A stretch of 64,000 bases of DNA from Euleptes europaea (Eukaryota > Chordata > Lepidosauria > Squamata > Sphaerodactylidae), in NCBI RefSeq assembly GCF_029931775.1, contig NC_079312.1, positions 132,045,872 to 132,109,871 of the forward strand, in the 5' to 3' direction. Under the pieces are notes generated by a model that was given only the letters and a program-made list of their open reading frames with translations, searched no databases and was not told where the DNA came from. A program made the translations under genes and the position numbers. This document shows, in pieces, positions 23,525 through 46,899 of this stretch (positions are counted from its first letter, which is position 1; the number at the start of each line of letters is the position of its first letter).

Positions 23525-23765
23525 ACTGCATAGGATTAACACCGGCCTCCAGGTGGGGCCTTTAGTACTCCCAGTTACAACTCACCTGTTATCTCCAGGC
23601 TACAGAGCTCAGTTCCCCTGAAGGAAATAACAGCTTCGGAGGGCGAGCTCTGCCTGTGGGGCACCACCTCACCATTTAGTTCTCTCCCTTCCCCAAACTC
23701 TACCCTCCCCAGGCATCGTCCCCAATTCTCTGGGAATTTCACAAGCTGGAGTTGGCAACGCTGTG
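23525..23765. mobile_element. MITE-like DNA transposon copy
   Basis: Starts near CCGGCCTCCAGGTGGGGCC and ends GCTGGAGTTGGCAACG, so its ends are imperfect inverted repeats. The middle has CTCAGTTCCCCTGAAGGAAA and CCCCAAACTCTACCCTCCCC. Same family as 9878-10065. Confidence 0.55.
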
Positions 23766-23814
23766 CTGCCCATCTATCCAGGGACATGATAAATGATGAG
23801 TTGATGGGATCTGA

Positions 23815-24080
23815 CCCAGTGTGTGTGTGTGCCGTCAGGTGACAGCCGATTTATGGCGATTCCGTAGGGATAGAAGGGATATATTCTGAAATTAGGTCAG
23901 CGGGGAGGGGGGATGTCCAATAGCAACAGGGGACAGGGTAGAACGAGGAAGGCTCTTTGGGTGCAAGATCCGTGTGTGCGTGAAGTGCCGTCAAGTCACT
24001 TCCGACTCATGGCGACCCTATGAATCAATAGTCCTCCAAAATGTCCCTTCCGACTCATGGCGACCCTATGAATCAATATA
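23815..24080 (-). repeat. SINE/RTE tail fragments with a local duplication
   Basis: A GT run precedes GCCGTCAGGTGACAGCCGAT, the tail of a 5S-type SINE. From 23965 a second fragment has GCCGTCAAGTCACTTCCGAC. Inside it, CTTCCGACTCATGGCGACC plus CTATGAATCAATA is present twice in tandem (about 23999-24030 and 24048-24079). The continuation of this repeat appears at 24484 beyond the Penelope-like insertion. Confidence 0.55.
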
Positions 24081-24483
24081 ATTCACAGTGGGTAGCCATG
24101 TTAGTCTGTCTGCAGTAGTAGAAAAGGGCAAGAGTCCCGGAGCACCTTAAAGACTAACAAAAATGTATTTTCTGGCAGGGTGTGTGAGCTTTCGTGAGCC
24201 ACAGCTCACTTCTTCAGATACAGCTAGGATGTGAATCCATCTGTCTTTCAGTAGAGGAGAGGGAATTCAGACCAGCATTAGTATGTAAATGCTAACAGTG
24301 TGTCAATGTGACTAGCCGGCGTGCTGGGATGAGGTGTGGTCTGCAGAAGAGTCTGTGATGTCCGGGGGAGAGATGGGGGTGGCGAAATCAGCGCTGGTCA
24401 TGAGCCATGAACGCAAGGGCTTCATTCAGCCCAGGTAAAGGCACTGACTTTAGTTGGAATATCAACTGTAAGTCAGCCGTTTC
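24081..24483 (-). mobile_element. Penelope-like element 3' fragment with arm
   Basis: On the minus strand a short frame (LQLIFQLKSVPLPGLNEALAF) looks like the end of a Penelope-like endonuclease ORF. It is followed by the arm: a hammerhead-like motif, then TTAGTCTTTAAGGTGCTCC and ACAGACTAACATGGCTACCC. It interrupts a SINE/RTE-like repeat (left part ending GAATCAATA, right part resuming TTTCAATAGTCCTCC), giving a short TCAATA target duplication. It lies 350-750 bp upstream of the DCXR start. Confidence 0.6.
24182..24221 (-). ncRNA. Hammerhead-ribozyme-like motif in a Penelope arm
   Basis: Read on the minus strand: CTGAAGA (24217-24211), one extra A, a perfect 6 bp stem II GTGAGC/GCTCAC with a 4-base loop, GAAA (24193-24190), then GCTC. 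Stem I is GTAT against ACAC, 3 of 4 pairs. AGCT as a self-complementary minimal stem III fits the dimer-type hammerheads known from Penelope-like elements. The extra base after the core may lower activity. Fossil copy. Confidence 0.55.
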
Positions 24484-24610
24484 AATAGTCCTCCCCAGCG
24501 TCCCATCTTGGGCCGCCTTGCTCAGCTCCTGCAAACGGAGGGGGGCCCCCGCGGCTTCCTTGACAAGAGTCGATCCATCTCTGGTGGGGCCTGCCTCTTT
24601 CCGAGGGCCG
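24484..24610 (-). repeat. GC-enriched SINE/RTE-like repeat upstream of DCXR
   Basis: TTTCAATAGTCCTCC, CTTGCTCAGCTCCTGCAAAC and GGCTTCCTTGACAAGAGTCG continue the repeat broken at 24080. It forms the left edge of the DCXR CpG-rich region and is unusually GC-rich for this family. Confidence 0.45.
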
Positions 24611-24826
24611 GATCCCAACGCTTTCCCGGGGGGCGATGGCGGCGGCGACAGCAGGGCAAGCCCCTCCGCCTGGGGCGGCTCCCCTCGCACCGCGAGGCGG
24701 GCTGAGCGGCCGTTTGGGGAGGGGCCAGACGGGGGCGTTTCCGGCGGGCGGCCTCATTGGCCGCGCGCTCACTTCCGCCCCCGGAACCCCAGGGGTCGCT
24801 GGGAGTGGGGCCGGCCCTCCTCCGGG

Positions 24827-29848
<5,022 letters not shown>

Positions 29849-30018
29849 AGCACAGCGTGTGCTCCATTCCCTATGGACATGAACCTCAGTTCATGAACCT
29901 GAAGGGGCTGAAGAGAATGATCAACTACTAGGACGTGTGAAATGAGTATAGAATACAGACACCCCTTCTTCCCCTACCGGACCTGAACAAATCACGACTC
30001 CTTACTTATGGAGAAATG

Positions 30019-30024
30019 TTTATT
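30019..30024 (-). terminator. RAC3: Candidate RAC3 polyadenylation signal
   Basis: AATAAA on the minus strand about 750 bp after the RAC3 stop. It lies upstream of the candidate DCXR signal, so the two 3' UTRs would overlap. Confidence 0.4.
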
Positions 30025-30377
30025 GTATAAAATAAGAGGTGTTCAGCTCATCACTCTACACGATGATTAAAAACTGGACCTGTCTCCATCCCAACCCCTC
30101 CAAAGCTCTCCCTGCTCCATCCCCAATCCATCACAACCGACCAAAGGAAGGGGTCGGCCATCACCCTCCCACCTGCATCCTTTTTCATCTTAGGCTCCTG
30201 CCACACAGCACAGCCCTGCCCAGACTGTACAAGGTAAAGCGACCTTCTTCCTCCTCCCCATCTTCAGGAGGGCTGATGGTCAGTAAACCAGCTCCAGAGC
30301 AGCACACAGGCTGACGCCCAGGAAGGCAAAGACAGCGTTAGATGGCACAGAGCTGCTTAGCAAGTGTCTCACATAAT

Positions 30378-30383
30378 AATAAA
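30378..30383 (+). terminator. DCXR: Candidate DCXR polyadenylation signal
   Basis: AATAAA about 530 bp after the DCXR stop, followed by a GT-rich stretch (GTGTCTCGTTTGTC) as expected downstream of a cleavage site. Confidence 0.55.
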
Positions 30384-30775
30384 GCACTAATGGCTGTTTC
30401 TTCTACCTGTGTCTCGTTTGTCTTTCCACCCCTCACTGGGGTGGTTACCTGCTCCCACCACAGCACTGTAGCACCAATTGAAGTAGTATAAAGGGCTGCT
30501 CTTTCTATTCACGCACTACCCCCTGGCATGGAGTCATGGAAAGCACGCTCGTCCCACTCCTCCGCCCTGGGGTTGGGACAGCGTCGAGCTCCTCTTCCTC
30601 CCATGCGGCCCTTTTTACATCGACACAGACGTTAAATCAAAGAGACATTTAAAAAAACACTGACTTCGTACATGATGAAGGGCCCCGCCTCTCCTGCTGC
30701 GGGAACACCCAGAGAACGCTCCCTCCTCGAGCGCACGAGGAGAAGACACTCGTAACATGCTGAACTCAGGTGCCC

Positions 30776-39120
<8,345 letters not shown>

Positions 39121-39135
39121 CTGCCCCCGCGGCGG

Positions 39136-39170
39136 GCTGCGCTGCGCTGCGCTGCGCTGCGCTGGGCTGG
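39136..39170. repeat. Pentanucleotide repeat in the RAC3 5' UTR
   Basis: Five perfect GCTGC units followed by two GCTGG units (CAGCG/CAGCC on the RAC3 strand), ending about 15 bases before the start codon. Likely length-variable between individuals. Confidence 0.75.
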
Positions 39171-39796
39171 ATGGCGGCGCGGGCCGGCCTTGCTGGGCTC
39201 GCTGCGCGAGGGATGCAGCCCGCAGCCGCAGTGAGCGCGCCGGAGACACAGAGCCAGACGCGCGGAGGCACACGCCCGCAGCCGGGAGAGGAGGGGGGGA
39301 GGAGGGAGGGAGGGAGCCCGGCGGCCCCTCCCCGCCAGCCCTCCACCCTCGCGCGAAAGGAAGCCCAGCAAAGGGGGCGGGGGGCATCTCCCGGGCAGCC
39401 GGCACGATCGTGGAGCGCCCCGCGGTTTAGGACCCGACAGGGTGCAATGTCCCTAAAACCCCTGACATGATGTTGTGCGGTATGATGCCCGGCTCGGTAG
39501 TGACTCAGAGGTCGTTTTTTGACACACGCCGCTATTGCTGCAAGACTGGTCCGTGCAGTGAAATGGGAAACATCCCAAGGACCGGATGAGGCCGCTTGCA
39601 TCGGTCAAATGATGGAGCGGGCTGAAATGGCAAAACTTACCCGCGCGAATCAATCGAGAAGAAAATACTGGATTTGTGGGAGAGTGGGAGGCGTGGACAA
39701 CGTACTGTGTAAATAAAATTAATTTGGGGGACATCAAGGGATATTGGTTCTTGTAGGTTATCCGGGCTGTGTGACCGGGGTCTTGGTCTTTTCTTT

Positions 39797-39838
39797 CTTG
39801 ACGTTTCGCCCGCAGCTGTGGCAGGCATCTTCAGAGGA
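39797..39838 (-). ncRNA. Hammerhead-ribozyme-like motif, 3' Penelope arm
   Basis: On the minus strand: CTGAAGA, one extra T, GCC, a long loop (TGCCACAGCTGCG), GGC, GAAA, CGTC. Same sense as the element's reading frames. Stem II is only 3 bp. Stem I pairs poorly in this copy (TCCT against AAGA). ACGT as a minimal self-complementary stem III suggests dimer-type action. Confidence 0.5.
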
Positions 39839-41309
39839 TAATTCACGCTGAAGGACAGTGTCTCTCAGTGTCAAGTGTGTAGGAAGAATAATATATAGTC
39901 AGAAGGGGGTTGGGTTTGAGCGGAATCATTGTCCTGCAAAAAGTATACAAGGTAATGTGCTAATCTTTGTCCGGTAAGTATCAAGATAATGTGCTAATGA
40001 GGGTGTGGTGTGTTAATATGGAACCATTGTATCCTGAAGTGATCTGTTAATGTGTGAAATCCAAAGCTAATCCGCATGGCTATTGTGGACCGTAGTCTTT
40101 GTTAGTCTGGAGGTTTTCAGGGCAGGAAGCCAAGCCTTATTCATTCTTAAACTCTCTTCTTTTCTGTTAAAGTTGTGCTGATGTTTATGAATTTCAATGG
40201 CTTCTCTGTGCAATCTGACAAAATAGTTGGTAGAATTGCCCAGTCTTTCAGTGTCTTGGAATAAGACCCTGTGTCCTGTTTGTGTCAGTCCATGTTCAGC
40301 CACTGCTGATTTCTCAGGTTGGCCAAGTCTGCAGTATCTTTCATGTTCTTTTATCCTTGTTTGTATGCTGCGTTTTGTGGTCCCGATGTAAACTTCTCCA
40401 CAGCTGCAAGGTATACGATATACTCCTGCAGAGGTGAGGGGGTCTCTTTTGTCTTTTGCTGATTGTAGCATCTGTTGTATTTTCTTGGTGGGTTTAAACA
40501 GTTTGTAGGTTATGTTTTTTCAAAAGTTTCTCCATCCTATCAGTGACTCCTTTAATAAATGGCAAGAATACCTTTCCTATGGGAGACTGTTTTTCCTGAG
40601 TTTTCTGATTTTTGTTTGGTTTAATGGCCCTGCTGATTTCATTTCTGGAATAGCCGTTTGCTAGCAGTGCGTGATTTAGATGATTAGTTTCTTCCTTGAG
40701 AAACTGTGGTTCACAGATCCGTCTTGCACGGTCCATTAATGTTTTGATTATTCCTCTTTTCTGTCGGGGGTGGTGGTTGGAGTTTTTGTTAAGTAGCGAT
40801 CTGTGTGAGTTGGTTTCCGGTAGACCTTGTGACCTAACTGAAAGTTTGTTTTACGGATGACAAAGGTATCAAGAAATGGGAGTTTACCCTCAATTTCCTT
40901 TTCCATGATAAACTGAATGTTTGGATGGATATTATTAGGATGGTTTAGAAAGTCCATTACTTTTTCTTCACCATGGCTCCAAATAGTAAATGTATCATCT
41001 ACGAACCTGAACCAGACTGTAGGTTTGTAAGGTGCCGATTCTAATGCTGTCTTTTCAAAATATTCCATGTAAAAGTTTGCTATTACTGGACTGAGTGGAC
41101 TTCCCATAGCTACTCCATCAATCTGTTCATAAAATTCTTTATCCCATAGGAAATAACTTGTTGTCAAACAATGGTGAAATAAGGCTGTTCTATCTTCTGG
41201 AAAAATCTGGTTAATCAATTATTAATTCAGCTCAACCCAACCCCTTTCTGACTATATATTACTCTTCCTACACACTTGACACTGAGAGACACTGTCCTTC
41301 AGTGTTACT

Positions 41310-41350
41310 CCTCTGAAGATGCCTGCCACAGCTGCTGGTGAAACGTCAGG
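41310..41350 (+). ncRNA. Hammerhead-ribozyme-like motif, inverted Penelope arm
   Basis: CCT, CTGAAGA (41313-41319), T, GCC...GGT, GAAA (41340-41343), CGTC, AGG. Stem I CCT/AGG pairs perfectly here; stem II ends in a G-T wobble. It mirrors the 39797-39838 motif in opposite orientation. Confidence 0.5.
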
Positions 41351-41741
41351 AAAGAAAATACCAGGACCACGGTTACACAGCCCGGATAACCTACAAGAAC
41401 CAATGAACTCTGACCTTGAAAGCCTTCGACAATATTAAGGGATATGTTTTGATCTAATTCAAATTTTTTGAAGTAATTAAGATACCAAAGTTAAAGAGTA
41501 GATTTTAAGATAATGATAAACGTGGTTTATTATAATGAATTAGACATTAAATACAAAGAGAGAAATAATATCAAATGGACAGGGGGGGAGAGGGGAAGTC
41601 AACTTTATATATTTGTTTAGTGATAAGATAGAAATTGTTTATAGTATATACTATATGAATGGAATGATATAATAGAATGTGAACTAGTTTGAAAAATAAT
41701 AAAAAAACCATTAAAAAAAAAAAAAGGACCCGACAGGGTGC

Positions 41742-44381
41742 GTTGGAGTTTGGAGCAGCCCCCCGTATCTTAGCAACTAACTTGCGCCCCGGCACCTTGC
41801 AGAGCTGCTGCCAACGGTCAAGGGGCAGCAAGGAGACATTCAGGCCCCCAGAAGCATCTTTACGCTGGGCAGGGTTGCGGCACGAGGCCTCAGCTTCTTT
41901 TTAGGACCCGGGCATGAGGAGCTTCCTCTTCCCAGTAGGTTTAAACCCCATGTTTTATCTATATCCACAGTGACGACTCTTCTGCCTACAGAGTGCACCT
42001 TTTCTTGGCAGGAGGATGCTTCATCCATTGAGTTTCTGCCCTTAGTGCAGGAGCCCTGCTGGTGGGAGTGGTGGTGGTGGGGGGTGGCAACACTACCCAC
42101 TGCTCGACTAACCCTGTGCATGACAATTAGTTTTACACAGTGGAGGAAATCTTCTGTAAAGAGGACTTGAAGCTGATAGGTCAGCCCCCATCTCTTCCCT
42201 CTGAAGTAGACTGTCAGCAAACCCAATTGCCAGGGCCACCACCACTCTGTCCACACACCCCTTGTGCTTGGCTAGCAGCTAGCGGGGCCAGATTTGCGTC
42301 TGAAGCCTCCGGTGGTTGCTCTTAACCTATGAGGTTACAATTTCCACCCTATGTACAATTTCCACCCATACAGGATGCTGTTTACAAGCCAATACAGAAA
42401 TCTGAACCATAAGCAATTCTGTGGTTGAGGCAGGTGTCAGACCGCCAATTCATCCTCACAAACTGAACCCAAATTTCCATCTCCCCATCTTGGCAAGAAG
42501 GGACATAGGAGCCACAGAACTGCCATCTCTCAAGGATGAATTTGTCAGCCTTACCAATCTGGCTGGAGAACTGCCAGAAATAAGTCCAGACAATATGTCC
42601 AGAATTCCAGTCACTGAACTCAAACTTCACAGGTTCATCAACCCTCTGCATCCCTGTAATTGTATTTCTAGTGAATTCACTGGTCCTATGTACCAACTAC
42701 CTATTCTGAACAATTAAACGAGCTTTGCTTTCAAAAAAGAAGAAAAAAGGAACAGTGATTCTGACCTGTGGTATCATTGGTGCAGTTGTCATAAAATATT
42801 TTCTTCAAAGTACCGGCATACATTTAGCGATAGCTGTTTGCAGTTTAACCTTGAATATAGCAAAGACTGAGCCTTTACAACTGGCTGAGAATCTTTCTGT
42901 GGTGAAATCTGAAATTTTGCTCCTTTCTCCAGGGAATAATTGATCTGATCACATTGTTGTAAGGGACAAGCTTGCCTTGCCACCTGCGGCAGACCCGCTT
43001 CAAAACAGTTCCGTTTCCAGCATACCAACATTGAGGGAATTTCCATGTGATTCATAGATCCAGGTTTTGCATTTCCCACATCAATAGCTCAAAAGGCACA
43101 CATTGGCTAGGAGGTTATCTTACATTAAAAATGGCTCCCCCACCCTTCATCGTGCAGTACCACCACACACAAGTGCAAAGCGCATCAGCGGCTCAAAGTG
43201 TCATGCGTGAAAATTCCCCACTTCCCTAACACACATTACAGAAACCTCAAATCTGCTGATTTGCTGACAGATGCTGATTTGCTGCCCTTTCATATCAACT
43301 CCCTAAAATGCAGGACAAGCCCAAGAGGGAACAAATTTCTGCCTTCCTACAGAAGCAGTCAAATCTCATTAAACAACCAAGTGGGATTTTTTTAACACTC
43401 TGATAAAATGAGGGCCTCGGGGGCACTGTCTGAATACACATGCAAGAGGAAATGTCTTTGCCACTGGCCAGTGGGCTGCTAGGTGCTGATTGTTCCAGAC
43501 AGGCGTGAATGATCCCCACTCCCATTCCTTCCAGAACCACTTAAAGCAAGCTCTGAAAAGAGCAAAGGGAACCAGGGCCTAGCGTCACCCTTTTCCTCAC
43601 TGCACTGCCTTTGCAAACAATCCTGCTCAGCCCTCAACTCTGCTGTCTGGTTTCTACCACAGGCTCTGCTACTGCTCTTTATGGGCAGGACCCCCACATT
43701 ACTGAAGATGGCAAAGATTTGGAGTTTTACTTCAAATATTAGTTTTACCTCGCCTTTCCTCCAAGGAGTGCAGGGTCCTTCCCATTTTATCCTCCCAACA
43801 ACCCTGTGAAGTAAGTTGAGGCTGAAAGAAAATGAGTGGGACTGGTCCCAGGCCACCAAGCAATCTTCATGCCGAAATAGAGATTTCAAGCTGTCTCCCA
43901 GATCCTAATCTTACCACTACACTTCCGACTGGAGAAGAGTTAAAGTCCCTGCCCCTTCTCCAGTACCATGACCCCGACCAGCCCCTCCCTTGTGGCTGCT
44001 TTTATGGCCAAATTACATGTGTGTCATTCCAGTCACAGGTCTCTGGTTCCACTACCCTTACTTGCTTTAGAGATTTTTTTTTAACCCTTCTGTCTTCTGT
44101 TGGAAAGCGAGTTAGAATTGCTTTGCGCAAAATAGTCCAAATGTCTGAAAAACTGATGATGCATTGCTCTACCATGAAAAATTTGTGAAGAAATCATTTC
44201 CCGAAATCTGAGGGGCAAGGGCAACGTATTTAAAAAACATTAAAATTCCACACTCTTTTAGATTCACGTTCCTTGAAATCGAAATGCACTTAGGAGAAAA
44301 AGCTAAAGGGTTTTAGATATTTTCCATTAATATCTGCAAACAAAAATGTGAATTTGCCAATGTATGTTTCTAATTCATATA
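41742..44381. other. Intergenic region upstream of RAC3
   Basis: The first 190 bp are the displaced CpG-rich flank of the RAC3 promoter. The rest has no recognised gene. A pair of overlapping open frames on both strands at 42382-42717 is unexplained, and a MIR-like SINE lies at 43728-43925. Confidence 0.5.
43728..43925 (-). mobile_element. tRNA-type SINE (MIR-like body)
   Basis: TTTTATCCTCCCAACAACCCTGTGAAGTAAGTTGAGGCTG in pieces, then GTCCCAGGCCACCAAGCAA and TCTCCCAGATCCTAATCTTACCACTACAC; this is the minus-strand form of the SINE also seen at 54478-54645 and 60120-60430. Confidence 0.65.
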
Positions 44382-46830
44382 AGAACATAAGAAAGGCCCT
44401 GCTGGATCAGACCAAGGCCCATCAAGTCCAGCTGTCTGTTCACAGAGTGGCCAAGCAGGTGCCTCTAGGAAGCCACAAACAACACAAGTGCAGCAGCACC
44501 CTCCTGCCTGTGTTTCACAGCACCCAAAATAATAGGCATGCTCCTCTGACACTAGAGAGAATAGTTATGCAGCATGACTAGTATCCATTCTAACTAACAG
44601 CCATGAATACCCCCCTCCTCCATGAATATGTCCACTCCCCTCTTAAAGCCCTCCAAGCTGGCAGCCATCACCACATCCTGGGGCAGGGAGTTCCACAATT
44701 TAACTACGCGTTGTGTGAAAAAATACTTTCTTTTATCTGTTTTGAATCTCTCACCCTCCAGCTTTAGCAGATGACCCCGTGGTTCTAGTATTATGGGAGA
44801 GGGGGGAAAACTTCTCCCTGTCCACTCTCTCCAAACCATGAATCATTTTATAGACCTCTATCAGGTCTCCCCTCAGCCACCTTCTTTCCAAGCTAAACAG
44901 CCCTAAGTGTCTTAACCGCTCTCCATAGGACAGTTGCTCTAGTCCCCTAATCATTTTGGTTGCTCTTTTCTGCACCTTCTCAAGCTCTGCACTATCCTTT
45001 TTTAGATGTGGTGACCAGAACTGTACACAGTATTCCAAGTGTGGTCTCACCATAGATTTGTACAAGGGCAGTATGATATCAGTAGTTTTATTCTCTATTC
45101 CTCGTCTAATTATGGCCAGCATGGAATTTGCCTTTTTTACAGCAGCCGCACACTGGGTTGACATATTCATTGAGCTATCCACTACAACCCCAAGATCCCT
45201 TTCTTGGTCTGTCGCTGCCAGCACAGATCACATCAGTGTATGTGTGAAGTTGGGATTTTTTGCCCCAATATGCATCACTTTACACTTGCTCACATTGAAT
45301 CTCATTTGCCATTTTAATGCCCATTCTTCCAGTACGCAGAGATCCTTCTGGAGCTCTTCACAGTCCGATTTTGTTTTAACCACCCTAAATAATTTGGTGT
45401 CATCTGCAAACTTGGCTACTTCACTGTTTAACCCCAACTCCAGGTCATTGATGAACAGGTTGAAAAGCACCAGTCCCAACACAGATCCCTGAGGCACCCC
45501 ACTGCTCACATCCCGCCATTGAGAGAACTGACCATTGATTCCTACTCTCTGCTTCCTATTTTTCAGCCAGCTCTCAATCCATAAGAGGACTTGTCCTCTT
45601 ATCCTGTGACTATGAAGTTTGCTTAGCAGTCTTTGGTGGGGGACTTTGTCAGAAGCTTTTTGGAAATCCAAATACACAATATCCACAGGCTCATTCCTGC
45701 CCCCATGCTTATTGACGCTTTCAAAAAACTAATAGGTTAGTGAGACAGGACCTACCCTTACAGAAGCGATGTTGGGTTTTGCCCAGCAGACCTTGCCCTT
45801 CTATATGCTTGACAATTTTATCTTTAATAATGCTTTCCACTAATTTACCCGAAACAGACGTTAAGCTAACTGGCCTGTAATTTCCTGGGTCCCCCCCCCC
45901 CGGAACCTTTTTTATAAATGGGTGTTACATTGGCCATTCTCCAGTCCTCTGGTACAGAGGCTGATCGAAGGGACATATTACATATCTTTGTTAGAAGTCC
46001 AGCAATTTCCCATTTGAGTTCTTGAAGAACTCTAGGATGAATACTGTCTGGTCCCTGTGACTTGTTAGTTTGCAGTTTGTCTAGACGGTCTAGGACTTCC
46101 TGCCTTGTTACCACTATTTGCCTCAGTTCCTCATTCTCCCCTCTCCAAAATCTCTGTTCAGGAGAAGGAATCTGCCCTGTATCTTCAACAGTGAAGACAG
46201 ATGAGAAGAATTCATTTAGTTTTTCAGCAATCGCTTTATCCTCCCTTAAGAGTTCCTTTACTCCCATTGTCATCCAATGGTCCAACAGCTTCCCTAGCTG
46301 GTTTCCTACTCCTAATATACTTAAAGAATTTCTTATTGTTTGTTTTGATGTGTTTAGCAATATGCCCCTCAAAATCTTTTTTTGCATCTCTAATTATCTG
46401 CTTGCATTTCGTTTGTGCAAGTTTGTGTTTGCTTCTGTTCGCCTCGTTTGGGCAAACCTTCCAGTCTCTGAAGGAAGACTTTTTTCCTCTAATTGCTTCC
46501 TTCACCTTACCCGTTAGCCACGGTGGTGACCTCTTGGACTTATTACTACCTTTCCTGACCTGTGGTGTACAAGCTAGCTGAGCCTCTAGTAATGTGGACT
46601 TGAGTAACCCCCAAGCCTTTTCAAGAGATTTAACCCTCCTAACTGTTCCTTTCAACTTCCTCTTTACCAGTTTTCTCATTTTAGAGAAGTTCCCTCTTCT
46701 AAAGTCAAAGGTAATTGTGTGAGAGTTCCCAGTCACTTTCCCACTTGCATATAAATTAAATTTGATGCCATTGTGATCACTATTGCCAACTGACGATAAA
46801 AATGTATCATCGCATGGAAATATAAGGGAG
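44382..46830 (-). mobile_element. CR1 LINE, 5'-truncated, about 2.45 kb
   Basis: Minus-strand order: end of the APE endonuclease (SVGNSDHNGIKFN, near 46780), linker, reverse transcriptase with LDFQKASDKVPHQRLL, GVPQGSVLGLVLFNLFINDLE and the FADD box (about 45686-45228), the C-terminal part (QVQ-like KKANSMLAIIRRGIENK), and a 3' UTR with GGTCTGATCCAGCAGGGCC ending at 44382. The frame is broken in several places. A CA repeat lies close to its right end. Confidence 0.92.
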
Positions 46831-46875
46831 CTTTGTATACATGATAAAATATACAAAGGGCATAATACATATATA

Positions 46876-46894
46876 CACACACACACACACATAT
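46876..46894. repeat. CA dinucleotide microsatellite
   Basis: About nine CA units within a longer TA/CA-rich stretch next to the CR1 copy. Confidence 0.7.
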
Positions 46895-46899
46895 ACAAA

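Larger units (their letters stand above)
39745..41436 (-). mobile_element. Penelope-like retroelement with inverted arms
   Basis: On the minus strand the order is a reverse transcriptase with GSPLSPVIANFYMEYFEK and FRFVDDTF (41218-40748), a connecting segment, then a GIY-YIG endonuclease (GVYRIPCSCGEVYIGTTKRS, 40471-40067). This RT then GIY-YIG order defines Penelope-like elements. Related arm sequence lies at both ends in opposite orientation (39745-39960 and 41225-41436). A 9 bp duplication AAGGGATAT (39736-39744, 41437-41445) marks its insertion into the L1. The reading frame is broken in a few places and the 5' part is missing, so it is not active. Confidence 0.88.
39446..41724 (+). mobile_element. 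5'-truncated L1 LINE, split by a Penelope-like element
   Basis: The left piece (39446-39744) encodes an ORF2 C-terminus-like peptide (AAIAARLVRAVKWE, ERAEMAKLTRAN). The right piece (41437-41724) is an AT-rich 3' UTR ending in a poly(A) tail. A 16-17 bp target duplication AGGACCCGACAGGGTGC flanks the whole (39429-39445 and 41725-41741). It inserted about 325 bp upstream of the RAC3 start codon. The duplication is still perfect, so the insertion is fairly recent. Confidence 0.85.
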
